Shown in pieces: positions 46,390 to 58,388 of a stretch of DNA of 64,000 nt. The stretch's first letter is position 1, and every line of letters begins with the position of its first letter. The DNA is from Blastomyces gilchristii SLH14081 (lineage: Eukaryota > Ascomycota > Eurotiomycetes > Onygenales > Ajellomycetaceae). The stretch is taken from positions 5,381,447 through 5,445,446 of the forward strand of contig NW_003101681.1 of the NCBI RefSeq assembly GCF_000003855.2. Reading direction: 5' to 3'. A program made the position numbers and the translations under genes. The notes under the pieces are model-generated. The model was given only the letters and a program-made list of their open reading frames with translations. It ran no database searches and was not told the DNA's origin.

Positions 46390-47442
46390 GAAATAGTCAG
46401 ATTTATAATGATCAAATGAATCTTGAACTGATCTTAAACTCTGTTTTAAAAATTCAAAAGAGAAGGATATCAAAGCTGATAATTCATCTGCACTGAGTTC
46501 CTGCTCATATGAATATTCATGGAAATTAATTGGCTGATTCAGTTGTAAAAAAGAGTTCAGAATTAAGCAGATCTATTTAAAAAATTGTATTCTGATCTTT
46601 TATAAAGAGAAAAATAAAAGAATCTTGTTTAGACAAGTGAAATGAAAGCTGGCAGAAACAAAAGAAGAGTATACATTATTCAAGATTTGAAACAAAACCC
46701 AAGTGGAAATCTTGTTTAATTAAATGTAAAAAGAAAATATTCTCATCTATAATACAGCTGAAACTAGAACATGACTATTTCAAATCTTACATGCAAAGAT
46801 TTGATGATAGATTTGATTCAATAAAATGCTCATTCTGCAATGCAAATGAGAATTCTGAGCATATTATAATGCACTGTGCATTATACAATAGTCTCAGAGT
46901 CAGATTGAAAGAGAAGTATGATCTAAATCAATTAAATATAAAATTCTTATTCTCAACTGAGACAGGAATTAAATACTTAATAGACTTTCTATCAGAAACT
47001 CAAGCAGCTACAAGAAAATAGCTAAATTCAGAAATATCTGAATATAAAGAGGAGGAAATTAATCAGATAGTCTGTTAAAACAGCTATATACTATCTTTTA
47101 ATAATTTGTTTTGTTACAGTCTCTCTTTACTTTATCTTTTTCTTTCAATTTCTTTCTATCTATCTATTTAATGTGTCTATCTTTAAGACTGTGTTCTCTT
47201 TTCTTTTGTCATGATATTGTCAAATGGTTTCAAAGTATCAGAAGATGTTAAAATACTGCAATTTGTAAATAGCTTTTGTATTCTGAGCTGAAATTTTCTG
47301 ATTTTACATATCTGAAATTGATGAATGTATAATAGTTATCTTTATAGATATAGGAAAAACTCTGAGAACTTTTGATTCTCAGGTAGATGTCATAGTCTCT
47401 GACTGTATACATCTATAATTGAAGAATAATAATAATAATAAT
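46390..47442 (+). mobile_element. LINE-2, 5'-truncated, 11-bp target duplication
   Basis: ATAAGTCTCTT flanks the element at 46379-46389 and 47443-47453. The ORF end at 46791-47065 encodes FDSIKCSFCNANENSEHIIM followed by HCALYNSLR, a C-x2-C...H...C motif like that after the RT/RNase H of fungal LINEs. DFLSETQAATRK and a TAG stop (Trp in the 39956 copy) follow. The element ends in AAT repeats. Confidence 0.85.
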
Positions 47443-48844
47443 ATAAGTCTCTTAGCTCTCAGATCTGAGTTCTCACACTCTGCTTATTATAAGAGTAGAT
47501 TATCAGTTTTCATTACTCAGTTCATTTACTTTACAAGCTTTAGAAACACTACAGTGACCTGAAATTCTGAGTTCATTAATACTTTTTATACTGATAAGAT
47601 AATAGTATCATAACACAGTCTCTCTCTACAAATATATATTTTTATTAAAAGAGTAATAGATTCAGACATCAGCTTTAAAACTCTTAAGAAGACAGTTACT
47701 AACTCTGTTTATAACTTCTCAAATTTCTATTTTAATTTATCTGAACAGTTTATATAAAGATATTCTGATTTAGAATAGATAAAGTAGAGACTCTTTTTCT
47801 TATTCTCTCTATTATATACTTTATTCATAGAAGCTTATAAAGCTCTCTCTCTTTGCTTAGCAGTCAGATATAAATCTCTCTATATCTTATTATCTTTTCT
47901 TAGTAAATCTGATCTCTGTTATTCTAGCTCTTACAAAGCTGATTGATAATTCACTCTTCATAAGTCTATGATTCTCACAGTGATCTGTAAGTAATAAATA
48001 AGAGTTATTAATTTCTTTAGAGTCAAGAATTTAGAGTCTTATTCAATGAGCTTATTCTACATATCTTTATTTAGTCTCTTTATAAATATCATTATTCAGG
48101 TCTTGTTTCAGAGCTCTGTTTTCACAGATTTTAATTCATATTATAATTTTATAAAGCACTGTAAGTAGTCTTCATCAGATTTCTCATCTCTTTTTCTAAT
48201 ATTAGTGATTATAACTTAGATATTCTCTGTTCAGCTTACAGAGTCTCTCAACTTATTCTCTAAATAGATCTTAAGTATAGATTAGTAAAATCTCTTATAA
48301 TCATTTTCTAAATAATTCAGTTAATTCTTAACTTCAGTATAGTAGAGATCTGTTACTATATAGATAATAGCTTCTTTATCTTTTATATTACACAGCTAAG
48401 CTTGTGAGTCAATTTCAAGTACAAACTTATAAAAGCTTTTATAGATTGTAATTCAGTAGATAATCTTAAGTAGTTACAGTTTAAGAAAGTTTCTTTTCAG
48501 TTCATAGATATCTCTGAAGATTATGTCTAAAGACTCAGTTTAAGAGTGTTTATAGATAGTAAGCATTTCTTATAGAAAAATAGCTTAATTCTGTGAGACA
48601 TGCTCAAGAATATTCTTCATCAAGATTGATTCATTTATAAGTTTGAAGAGTTTCTCTGTCACAGATATAGAGAATAATATTTTATAATTAATTAATAGAT
48701 TCTCTGAGACTTCTTTTATAGAGATTATTTATAATTCAAATAACTGCTTCTGAGTGTCTGCAGTAGAGTTTGTAGAGATTGAAGTATATAAGTTTCTAGT
48801 TCTTTTAGTTATAACAGATAATTGCTGACTGACAGAGCTTGAAA

Positions 48845-49102
48845 TGTAAGAATAAGTGCTTACAGATAATTATTCAGATGTTTGCAGCTTGACATGATAT
48901 ATACTGTTAACTACTAGAAGTATTCATGATAGAAAGATAAAATATAGAGATTAAATATATAATAGTATTCAAGCTGAATTATGAATAGTATTTGTGAACT
49001 TCAGTCTATATAGTTGTGTGTAGTCAGAAGCCGCTAACTCTATTAGTTACATAAGAGATAGAAATAGAGGTAAAGAATCTGCGAGAAGCGGGATTTCTTA
49101 CA
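48845..49102 (-). repeat. Gypsy-B LTR, 258 bp (5' LTR of copy B)
   Basis: The best-preserved termini: TGTAAGAATAAG at the left and GGGATTTCTTACA at the right. It abuts Gypsy-1-type sequence at 49103, showing that Gypsy-B landed in, or recombined with, a Gypsy-1 relative. Confidence 0.9.
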
Positions 49103-50785
49103 TAAAGACTCTGAATTATCATAACATCTTCTTTATAACATGTTCTGAGATAAACTTCTTCTTCTTTGAAAGACACTCAATAATCGGTTAAATAAAGAAT
49201 TTATATGTATTAGTAACTTCTCTGTCACAGCTTCTATTCTCTTTACAAAGAAATCAGATGAAGAACTCTAATTCTGTGCAAACTATTAAGAATTGAATAG
49301 ATTAATAAAGAAAGACTGCTATTCTTTATCTCTTATCAATAAAACTCTAGCTTGTATCAGATAAGCTCAATAGTTTACAAAGTTAGATATTATCACTATA
49401 TTTCATAAGATCTGTATTACTGAAGAAGATGAGTGACTTACAGTATTCTGAATATAATATAGTCTCTTTGAATGAGTAGTTACACTCTTCAGACTAACTA
49501 ATACTCTCAGTATATTTCAGAAGTATATTAACTAAGCACTCTGAGATTTTCTGAATGAATTTATATTTACTTATCTTAATGACATTCTCCTCTTCACTGA
49601 TGAGTTCAGAAAAGAACATTAATAATATATATAAAGAGTATTACAATAATTATGAGAAGCAGAACTATCAATAGATATTGATAAGTATGATTTCAAAGTT
49701 AAGAGTATAAAATATCTAGATTTTATTATAGAAGCTGATACAAGAATTTAAATGAATTCTGAGAAAATCTCTATCATTCTTGAATAAGAAGCTTTATGTA
49801 CTGTGAAAGATGTATAAAGCTTCATCAGATTTACTCACTTCTATCAGTGATTTATATAAAACTTCTCAGATATCACAAGATCACTTACAGAACTTATTAA
49901 GAAGAACTCAGTATTTTAATAATCAGCAGACACTGAGACTGCATTTAAGCAGATGAAGAAAGTATTTATTAATATCTCTCTACTAATAATATTTAACTCT
50001 GACTGTGAAACAGTTGTTGAAGCTGACTTCTCTGACTACATTATAGAGAAAGCTATATTATAATATAATAATGAAGATATCTTATAAATATATATCTTTA
50101 TATTTAAAAAGTTGAGCTCTGCTGAATATAACTATGAGATCTATGATAAGAAACTTCTTATAATTATACACTGTCTAGAAGAATGAGACTCTGAACTCTG
50201 AAGTGTCTTTAAATTTAAGATAATTATAGATTATAAGAATCTCAAACACTTTACTATTATCTATAAGCTTATCAAATGACAGATGCAATGATCTGAGTTA
50301 TTAAGTTATTTTCATTTTATAATACACTACTGTCTCAGCAGTCAAAACTCAATGACAGATGCTCTTTTATAATATGAGTAAGATATGCTATTCAATATAA
50401 CAGACACTCACTGAATGAACTGAGAGTATCAGCTCTTAAATCTGAAGATATTAGTTAATCAAGATAGAATAACTTGTGGTACTATATATACTTCTTCAAT
50501 TAGAACACTCTCTCTCTGAACTGTTACTGAAACATCTTCTCTTTAAACTATTACTAATATCTTAACTTCTCTCAAATCTATACTGAATAAATTGTAGTAT
50601 ATAACAGCTTAAACTGATGAACTTCTTCAAGCACTCACTGAAGCAGTATGTTAAGAAGTACTTCAATTTCTCTCAGAACTATATATAAGAACTGACATCT
50701 CAGAATGCTCAATTAATGATAATAGTACTCTGTAATTTTACAAATGACACTGAGTCTCTCACGCTGAACTCTTATACATCTGAAT
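49103..50785 (+). mobile_element. Gypsy-1 fragment, plus strand (RT, RNase H, start of integrase)
   Basis: Plus-strand homologue of the minus-strand Gypsy-1 pol. FLNEFIFTYLNDILLFTDEF (about 49550-49610) is the RT active-site region with YLND for YLDD. RNase H follows, and the beginning of integrase (RTDISEC) at about 50690. It is cut at the left by a Gypsy-B LTR and at the right by a TIR element at 50786. Confidence 0.82.
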
Positions 50786-51261
50786 TAGACTGGCCGCCGG
50801 AATCATGAATTTCATGTTTGGTCTCATTTAATCTGATATCATACATTTCTTGGCGTGAATCCCGCTGGGACTAGTCATTAAAAAAACATGCAAAGTGACT
50901 ATATATCAGATCTTAAAATGAAACCATGACTTGAAAAAAATGAGAAAGTGATCTCATTTGATTTTATTTAATTCTATTCTTGGTATAAAGTTACTATTTT
51001 TAGACATTTTAAGGTTTTTTTAGACTATTTTTAATTTTTCAAAAAGTAACGCTTTTTGATAACACTCAAATGAGATTTAAAGTCATTTAAAGCAATAAAA
51101 ATAATTTAAATTGAGAAGTGAAAATCATGATTTCATTTGAAAAATGTGATAAGAGTAGACAGTAAGTTTCACTGAGACAGTATGAGACTACTATCTAATG
51201 TTAAAACCGTGTAATGAGATCAGTTGAATTGGTAATAAAACTATCAAAAAATCTGGTCCTG
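50786..51261 (-). mobile_element. TIR element, truncated or chimeric copy
   Basis: Begins TAGACTGGCCGCCGG and follows the short-element consensus for about 476 bp to the GGTCCTG motif. The last ~30 bp and the second terminus are then replaced by other sequence, so no target duplication can be shown. It may be the end of a longer member. Confidence 0.75.
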
Positions 51262-51567
51262 AATCATTGTACTAGGAATTTTCAACGTTTTTTGAACTGT
51301 GTTTGAAATTCCAAGTTTAAACTTGATTACCTCCTGTAGTTGTCTAGCCTGAGTATGAAGAATTAACAGAACTTCTTCATTCATCTCACTCAGACACTGC
51401 TTTTCAAGAATCTTGCTTGCTTTTTCAAGTTTCTGTATTTCAAGAACTTGTTGTTTCTCTATTTCTTCTTTCTTTCTTCTCTTCAGAATTTCAATCTCAG
51501 GAATAGCATTTGAGAAAGCATCTTTTTCCACATCAACTGAGTGTATTTTTGAACTCATTGTTCTCAC
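51244..51567 (-). CDS. Small coiled-coil protein ORF, unknown
   Basis: 107 codons from ATG 51567 (alternative ATG 51558) on the minus strand. The protein is strongly helical and charged: IEILKRRKKEEIEKQQVLEI, QKLEKASKILEKQ and LLILHTQARQLQEVIKF. It is uninterrupted despite lying in decayed DNA. A TATA-like TTTTATATACAAAAG lies about 150 bp upstream, and three related ~27-bp repeats fill the leader. The final codons run into the TIR element end. It could be the N-terminal exon of a transposon protein; no family recognised. Confidence 0.4.
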   Translation of the reverse strand: MRTMSSKIHSVDVEKDAFSNAIPEIEILKRRKKEEIEKQQVLEIQKLEKASKILEKQCLSEMNEEVLLILHTQARQLQEVIKFKLGISNTVQKTLKIPSTMIQDQIF

Positions 51568-51705
51568 TCAATGAAAAGTTGATCAGACTGTTTCAATTTA
51601 GATATTTATTAAACTCTTTTGAAAAGTTGATCAGACTGTTTCAATTAAGAGATTTCTAAGTCTGGTTTCAATTGAAAAGTTAGTCAGATAGTTTCAAAAG
51701 AAGAA
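51568..51705. repeat. Three iterated ~27-bp motifs upstream of the small ORF
   Basis: TGAAAAGTTGATCAGACTG followed by TTTCAATT occurs near 51570 and 51619, and a variant TGAAAAGTTAGTCAGATAG near 51672, about 50 bp apart. Spacing and position just before a start codon suggest protein-binding iterons or leader repeats. Confidence 0.7.
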
Positions 51706-51977
51706 TAAAAGACTTTTGTATATAAAACACCTGATTTTTTTCACACTAGTTCAGTAACTAGGTTAGATTTTTGAAGAGAATCTAATAAACTGAGATTGAT
51801 TTTTAAGATAAATCAATAAAATCTTTACAATCTCTTTCTTGAGATACAGTGAGGAAAAGTATGATATCAATTGATAGTAAATCAGATAATATGACGGTTT
51901 TTGAGAGAAAAACTGATAAAAAATAAATTAATTTTTTGTAGAGAAATTGATTAAAACTATTCAATTTTATTCTAAAT

Positions 51978-52493
51978 TAGACTGACCGTGTGACCGTGTC
52001 TGGGACCAGGACCAGATTTTTTGATAGTTCCATTATCAATTCGACTGATTCCATTACACGGTTTTAACATTAGATAGTAGTCTCATACTGTCCCAGTGGG
52101 ACTTACTGTCTACTCTTGTCACATTTTCCAAATGGGACCATGATTTCCACTTCTCAATTTAAATTATTTTTATTACTTTAAATGACTTTAAATCTCATTT
52201 GAGTATTATCAAAAAGTGTTACTTTGTAAAAAATTAAAAATAGTCTAAAAAAAACCTTAAAATGTCTAAAAATAGTAACTTTATGTCAAGAATGGGACTA
52301 AATGGGACCAAATGGGACCACTTTCTCATTTTTTTCAAGTCATGATTCCATTTTAAGACCATTTTAAGATCTGATATATAGTCACTTTACATGTTTTTTT
52401 AATAGCCAGTCCCAGCGAATTCACCCCAAGAAATGTATGGGATCAGATCAAATGAGACCAAACGTGAAATTCATGATTCCGGCGGCCAGTCTA
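51978..52493 (+). mobile_element. Short TIR element, 516 bp, best-preserved copy, duplication TTCTAAAT
   Basis: Starts TAGACTGACCGTGTGACCG and ends GGCGGCCAGTCTA, with TTCTAAAT at 51970-51977 and 52494-52501. It keeps GG/CC-rich sequence such as GTCTGGGACCAGGACC and GTCCCAGTGGGAC. Subterminal tandem motifs GGGACCAAAT occur near 52295-52320. Confidence 0.93.
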
Positions 52494-52593
52494 TTCTAAA
52501 TCATCTAATTCTTCTCACACAACAAGTGTGCAACTCAAATCAGTTAATAAAGAGTGTAAAAAAGAATTAAGTATTAATAAAAGCTCTTCAGTC

Positions 52594-55500
52594 TAGACTG
52601 ACCGTGTGACCGTGTCTGAGACCAGAATTAAACTTTACAGTTATCATGTTGTCTAAAAGCATTACTTCTGATCATGATTTATATTTATTACATTGATTTC
52701 AAATCACATTATTTCAAATATTAAAGATCTCAGATTCACTTTTCAAATAAAAATCTAGTCTCAAATAAAGAATATATTTGAATTCTTAGTCACATTTTCA
52801 TTCTGATTTTATTATTGAGTATGATATTAAATAAGACTATGAAATCACTTCTCACTTATATAATATCATAACATAGTGCTCATTTGTTGAAAAATTTAAC
52901 AGAGAGTATTATCAAATATTATTACTTTTCTAAACACAGATCATAATTCATATAATTTTAATTATGAAAAAAATAGAAAATACAAAAAAAAAACAAAAAA
53001 CAAAAAATAAAACAAAAATAAAAAAAATCACAATGAAAAAAAAAGAGAAAGAAAAATAAAAAATAAAAAATAAAAATAAAAAAATCAAGATCACAGAGCT
53101 GCAGTACTCTTAAAATACTTACTTCTCAGAGTCTTTATAATGTTTATTATCAACTGTGTATCTCTCATAGTGAGAGTAACACAGCTGTGATAAGTTATTA
53201 TCTTAATATCATCTAATAAATAATCAGTATATATCTGTATAAATGTGAATATTTAGAAAATATACACTTAAAAAGTGTGATCAGAGTGAACTCTGCTGCC
53301 ACTTAAATGATATCAAGAATAGAATACTGAAATTGATGATTTCTCTCATTAATTTCATAGATAAGATGTATAAAGATAATCTTGAGAAATATAAGATTTT
53401 CTGACTTCTGATAAAAACAGATCTCACAGAGAGACTCTATTTTCATAATATCAGAGACTGAGTATTATTAAAAAGTGTTACTTTCATGTAATATACATGC
53501 ACTTACTGCAACAATTCACTCTCTATACATATGACTGAGAATTGTGACTTTCTCATACTGTACAGCTCTCTCTGAGATACTGCTGCTAATTTATAATTCA
53601 TACAGTCTCTCAGTTCAGCACACACTGTATGTATAGAGCCCAGCATGCTGAGACTGTGTTAATTATTATGACCTGGCATAGTACTTGCTTTTCACAGGCC
53701 ATGTTTTATTTAAGAGAGAAGAGAGAAGACACAACTATTGTTTTATTAAGAGAGAATAAATAATTAGTAATATTGAATATAATTTAATTCTTCTGTATTT
53801 AAAATTTGATTAGTCTATACTCTTCAATTTAAGAGTTTTTAAGAGTGTTTTAATAGTTTTCATATCAGCTTGAACTTAGTGATGAGTTAAAGAAGAAGAG
53901 AAAAGAGAGAAGAAAGAAATGAGAATAACTTATTTTTATAATATGAAAACAGAGAATTGCTGCAATTATTTATTCTAGTAACAAAGATCTGTTTTCTGCA
54001 TGTATCTCTGATATAGATTATATAATAACTGCATACAAAGAATATCAACAGTGCATATATTGAATGAAGATAATATTGCTATGTAACACTGTAGCTGTTT
54101 CTGTACATCTCTGAAAGCTGTTAATATTTTCTTTAAGTCTCTTTATATTTAATAAGTCAGTAATATATTTCAATGCACTCTCTCTTTTATTATCATCATT
54201 ATTATCATTATTATTACTATCATTATTATCATCATCATTACTATTATCATTACTATTACCATCATTATCATCATTATTATTATCATTATCATATTATTTC
54301 TAACTGTCTCTTCTGTCTTCACCTCTCTTTAACACTCACTGAAACTAATTATATCATTTCTCTTCAAATATTCTGCAGTTCTGCGGATCATCAAGGTGTG
54401 TGAGTGCTGTCACAGATTGAAGAGAGAGAAGAAGAAGGCATTCAAGTAACAGAAGATAGATTGTAAGACATATTATAATGTCTTAAAGAGACTCTGTAAG
54501 AGAGTAGAATAGTAACAATTTTAAGTAATACTTCTGATAGATTTAGACTGAACTAAGTATATAAATAATGCAAATGACACTGTCTGTGAGAGATTGAAGA
54601 AGAAGATAGTGAAGAGTCTTATACAGTAGTGATGAAATCAGAAGAAGTTCTGAGAATGATTTGAGACTAAGATGAAGAGAGAGAGAGAGAAGAAGAGTGT
54701 TACTGTAAATAAGCAGTAATAGAAGAAGATTAAGAGAGTTTTAAAGTAGAAGATAAAGAAGTCAAAACTGATAAGATTTTATTTATTAAGAGATAATGAT
54801 TTTTGATAATACTTCTATTCTCTAATTAATTAGCAGAAGCTGATAGAGAAGAAGAGAATTGAGACCTTGTTCAGATCTTGAATACACTTCATGATTTAGA
54901 ATATTGAGAAGACAGCTCTACTCTCTGAGTATATCAATCTACTTACTGCTAAAATGAAACTCAAGACAGTAGACTAGAAAATGCAGAATTTTGAAGCATA
55001 GATTGATCTGACTAAGAAAAAGTAGTAAAAACCCTTCTCTAAGAAGGCAGTGAAGAAAGATTTTAAGATAATTATTATCTCAGAAAAGAAGAAGAAGAAG
55101 AAGAAGAAGAAGAAGAATGAGAAGTGAATTATAAAGAATAATAAGAAGAATGAGAAAGAGAAGAAAGATAATGAGTAGAAAAAGTTTTTTTCTTTTTATA
55201 TTAGTTAATTATAAGTTCATAATTATTAATAATTGAAATTAATTCTGAGTTTTCAAAAATTATTGTACAAGTTGTAATCAAGTCAGAAATAATATATATA
55301 TATATATATATTTAACTATTATGATTCACAAATTACTATAATATATAAGTATCAACATTTTTTCAACATTAATATTCACAATATTAATATATGTTTAATA
55401 ATATTATCTGATAATATAATTTAATAACACTCTCTTTTACAATATTAATATATTTCAAGAAATATAACAGAGATTAATTAAGATTATTTATTTACTTTTA

Positions 55501-58388
55501 TACATTGATAATATTCAATCTGAGTTAGTACTAAAATTATAACTAAGCTAAGATAGAAGATTATTTTCTCTTATAATAATTCTTCTTATATACATCAGTG
55601 ATCAGTTATTATCTTTATTAAAAATAAATTATTATCTTTCTTAAATCTTTATTATATCTTCTGAATTCACTTCTTTCACTTCTTTCACTTCTATTGAAGA
55701 TTCATAAACTCTTCAAGAAATCACTGTGAATTACAAAGTCTATGTTATTTACAATTCAATACAGAATACTCTCTTTTAATTATAATAAATAATCACTTCA
55801 TTCTTCATATCTGATTCCAGGTTATAAAATTTATGAAAAACTCAACACAAATATTGAGATGAACTATGAAATAATTATTAATAGATTGTATTATAGATTA
55901 CTGAAGAGTCATCTCTCTGTTATAATTACTATAACTTTATTCAGAAATATTCATTATAAACTGATTATAACTCTGATGAAATTTTCTAATATCTGAAGTC
56001 ATCAGAATGCAGACAATAAAAGAAAAATAATCAGAAAATTACTACTGAGCTGATAAGTTACTCTATCAGATAACAATTTTTAGTAATACTAACTTTCTAA
56101 TTTGAAGAAAATTATGTGAAAATAATCATATATCAGTACTCTGATTTCACAACTCTCATCTGATAACTTCTGTAAATAATTACTTTATATATATATATCT
56201 CTGAATCTTTCTCTTTAATTAATTGAAAACTCTTAATTCTGAACTCTTCTTCAAATACTTAATTCAAATCTTTATATTTCATATCAATCATGTCTTCAGT
56301 TCAATCTCAAGATACACTACAAAGCTAATATACAATATATAGAATCAGAGTTAAAGAATCATCAAAGAGTGTCTCTCACAGTGAATATATAAACTAGTAC
56401 AAACAATCTTTCATTTATGAGAGTTATATGTTATTACATTGCTAAGAACTGAACTTATTAAGAGACATTAATTGAATTTGAATCATTAATCAGTAGTTAT
56501 ACTGAGAATTATATGACAGAGATATTAATAACAGTGATTAAAAATGACTATTAAGATATTAGTCTCAGTCTTCTTACAATTATAACTGATAATACTGTGA
56601 ATAACTACACTATAATAAAGAGCTTAAAACAAAAATTGACTTTGCATTTCTGAAATGATAAATAAGGTCATATTCTCTGTATTGCTTATATGATTTAACT
56701 TGTGATGTAAACACTGATAAAGAATCTTAACATTGAGACAATAAATAATGAGATAACTAATTCTTGAGATGAGAATGAGATGAAAGTGATTACTGAAGTA
56801 ACTTTTATATTTACTTTATAAAAGATAATATTTTTTAATAATACTTCTTAATATTACTTTTTGATAATGCTTTTTAATAACACTACTGTTAATTTAGAAT
56901 AGATTGACTAATAATTTAAATATCACAGATTTGAAACATTGTTAATATAATTTATATCTTCTCTAAATAATAATAATAATTTCATGATATTCAATAAATA
57001 AATAAATCAGTCACATCACTGAATATGATACAGAATGTTAGAATACAGTAAAGTTTAATATATAAGATAACTGTTCAGACTCTTCAATTATGTCAGATAA
57101 TTGATTATTGAGTGTAACACTCTGATCAGAAAAAGATTCAGATATTGAAACTTTCTAATATGAAGTAAACTCAGTTGAAATATGTGATTGATTTACTATT
57201 TCAGTTTTATAAGATAATAAAGACAGTCTCAATCACTCATACATCAATACTGCAGTCAGTCTGATGAGTGTATAATAGTTTATTTACTCATCTTAAGAAG
57301 CAGTTGAATCACTTAAAAAGAAATTCAGTCTGAGATGATACTATAGTGCAGGCTATTATTACTGTAAGAAATAAACTAGTATATTACTACAGTATAACTG
57401 AACAATCTTTTCCAGAGTACTATGCTGTAGCAGTTCTACTAGATTTCTCTCATCAAGTTAATATCTACACTTCTCAAGATTGAACAGAGAAGAAATGAGA
57501 CTTGTATATTAAATTAGTCTGAGACTACTACAATGTTAACTATCAGAGATTTGAATGAGCAGATATTCAAGATATGAAGACAGTGAAATATAATTCTCTA
57601 GTAAGTAATGATCTTTGATAACACTTCATATTATATAGAACTATAATACTAACTTTGAAACAGAACTTGTATACATTGATTACAACTGAAAATCAGGCAA
57701 AACTACATACTTGTAAAACTGAATTTGATCACTATCTTCAAGATAATCAGATAAATTTACACACTAAATTAATTCTAGAGTTATGAAAAATTGTTGAGAG
57801 TATATATTCAACTGTTACACTGATAATATATGATATTCTGATAATTTCATTAATAGAGATGAGAATGAAGTGAAAGTTCAACTCAAGTCAAGATATTTAT
57901 CACTATTACTGAGAACAATTATAAGAAGAAATAATCAAGAAACTCATGATTATAAAACATAAAATTATCAGACAGTTTAATATCTCTGATCACAGTATAT
58001 CAGAGAAGTGTAGTTTTCATAAGAAAGTGAAGAATAAACTTGTATAAAAATGTATTTAATTGTTTCATGAGCATTCTCAATAATTGTTATCAAATTCTGA
58101 TTATATGAGCAATCACTGAATAAACTGAATAAGACTGATTTTAATCTTCAGTCTCAGTCTCATTCTGATTTTGAAAGAATGATTATCTTTCACAGTTTAT
58201 TCTGAGAAATTACTCTCATTTCACTGTTCTTGAATTAAATCTGGTCATTTTTCACATCATTTCTCTCAGAAATGGTTCATTTTCAGATTTTTTTAAGGCT
58301 TGGTCCTGATGAGACTCATATCAAGAAATGTATGAGATCAGACTAAATAGAATCAAATGTGAAATTCATGATCTCATCAGTCAGTCTA
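52594..58388 (+). mobile_element. 5.8-kb member of the TIR family, duplication CTTCAGYC
   Basis: The left end TAGACTGACCGTGTGACCG plus ~20 bp and the right ~100 bp (AAGAAATGTATGAGATCAG to CAGTCAGTCTA) match the short elements. Flanks are CTTCAGTC (52586-52593) and CTTCAGCC (58389-58396). The inverted-repeat partner arm near 63940-63960 is uninterrupted, which confirms the insertion. The interior is extremely AT-rich with no surviving frame. It includes an A-rich tract (about 52975-53090), an ATT/ATC microsatellite (54185-54295) and a GAA run (about 55085-55115), and could be the decayed autonomous copy. Confidence 0.85.
54185..54295. repeat. ATT/ATC trinucleotide microsatellite
   Basis: About 110 bp of ATT and ATC triplets. 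It creates a false His/Tyr-rich reading frame at 54173-54403. Confidence 0.95.

Larger units (their letters stand above)
42633..48844 (-). mobile_element. Gypsy-B copy B body, missing its 3' part
   Basis: Collinear with copy A from about 36620 rightward, with the same order of degenerate gag and pol sequence, but lacking roughly 2.7 kb that copy A has next to its 3' LTR. It lacks both TIR elements present in copy A and is interrupted by a SINE-like element (43585-44640) and a LINE (46390-47442). Many stops. Confidence 0.78.

Noticed and set aside
54173..54403. His/Tyr-rich open frame
   Set aside because: It is a translation of an ATT/ATC microsatellite with no coding evidence.
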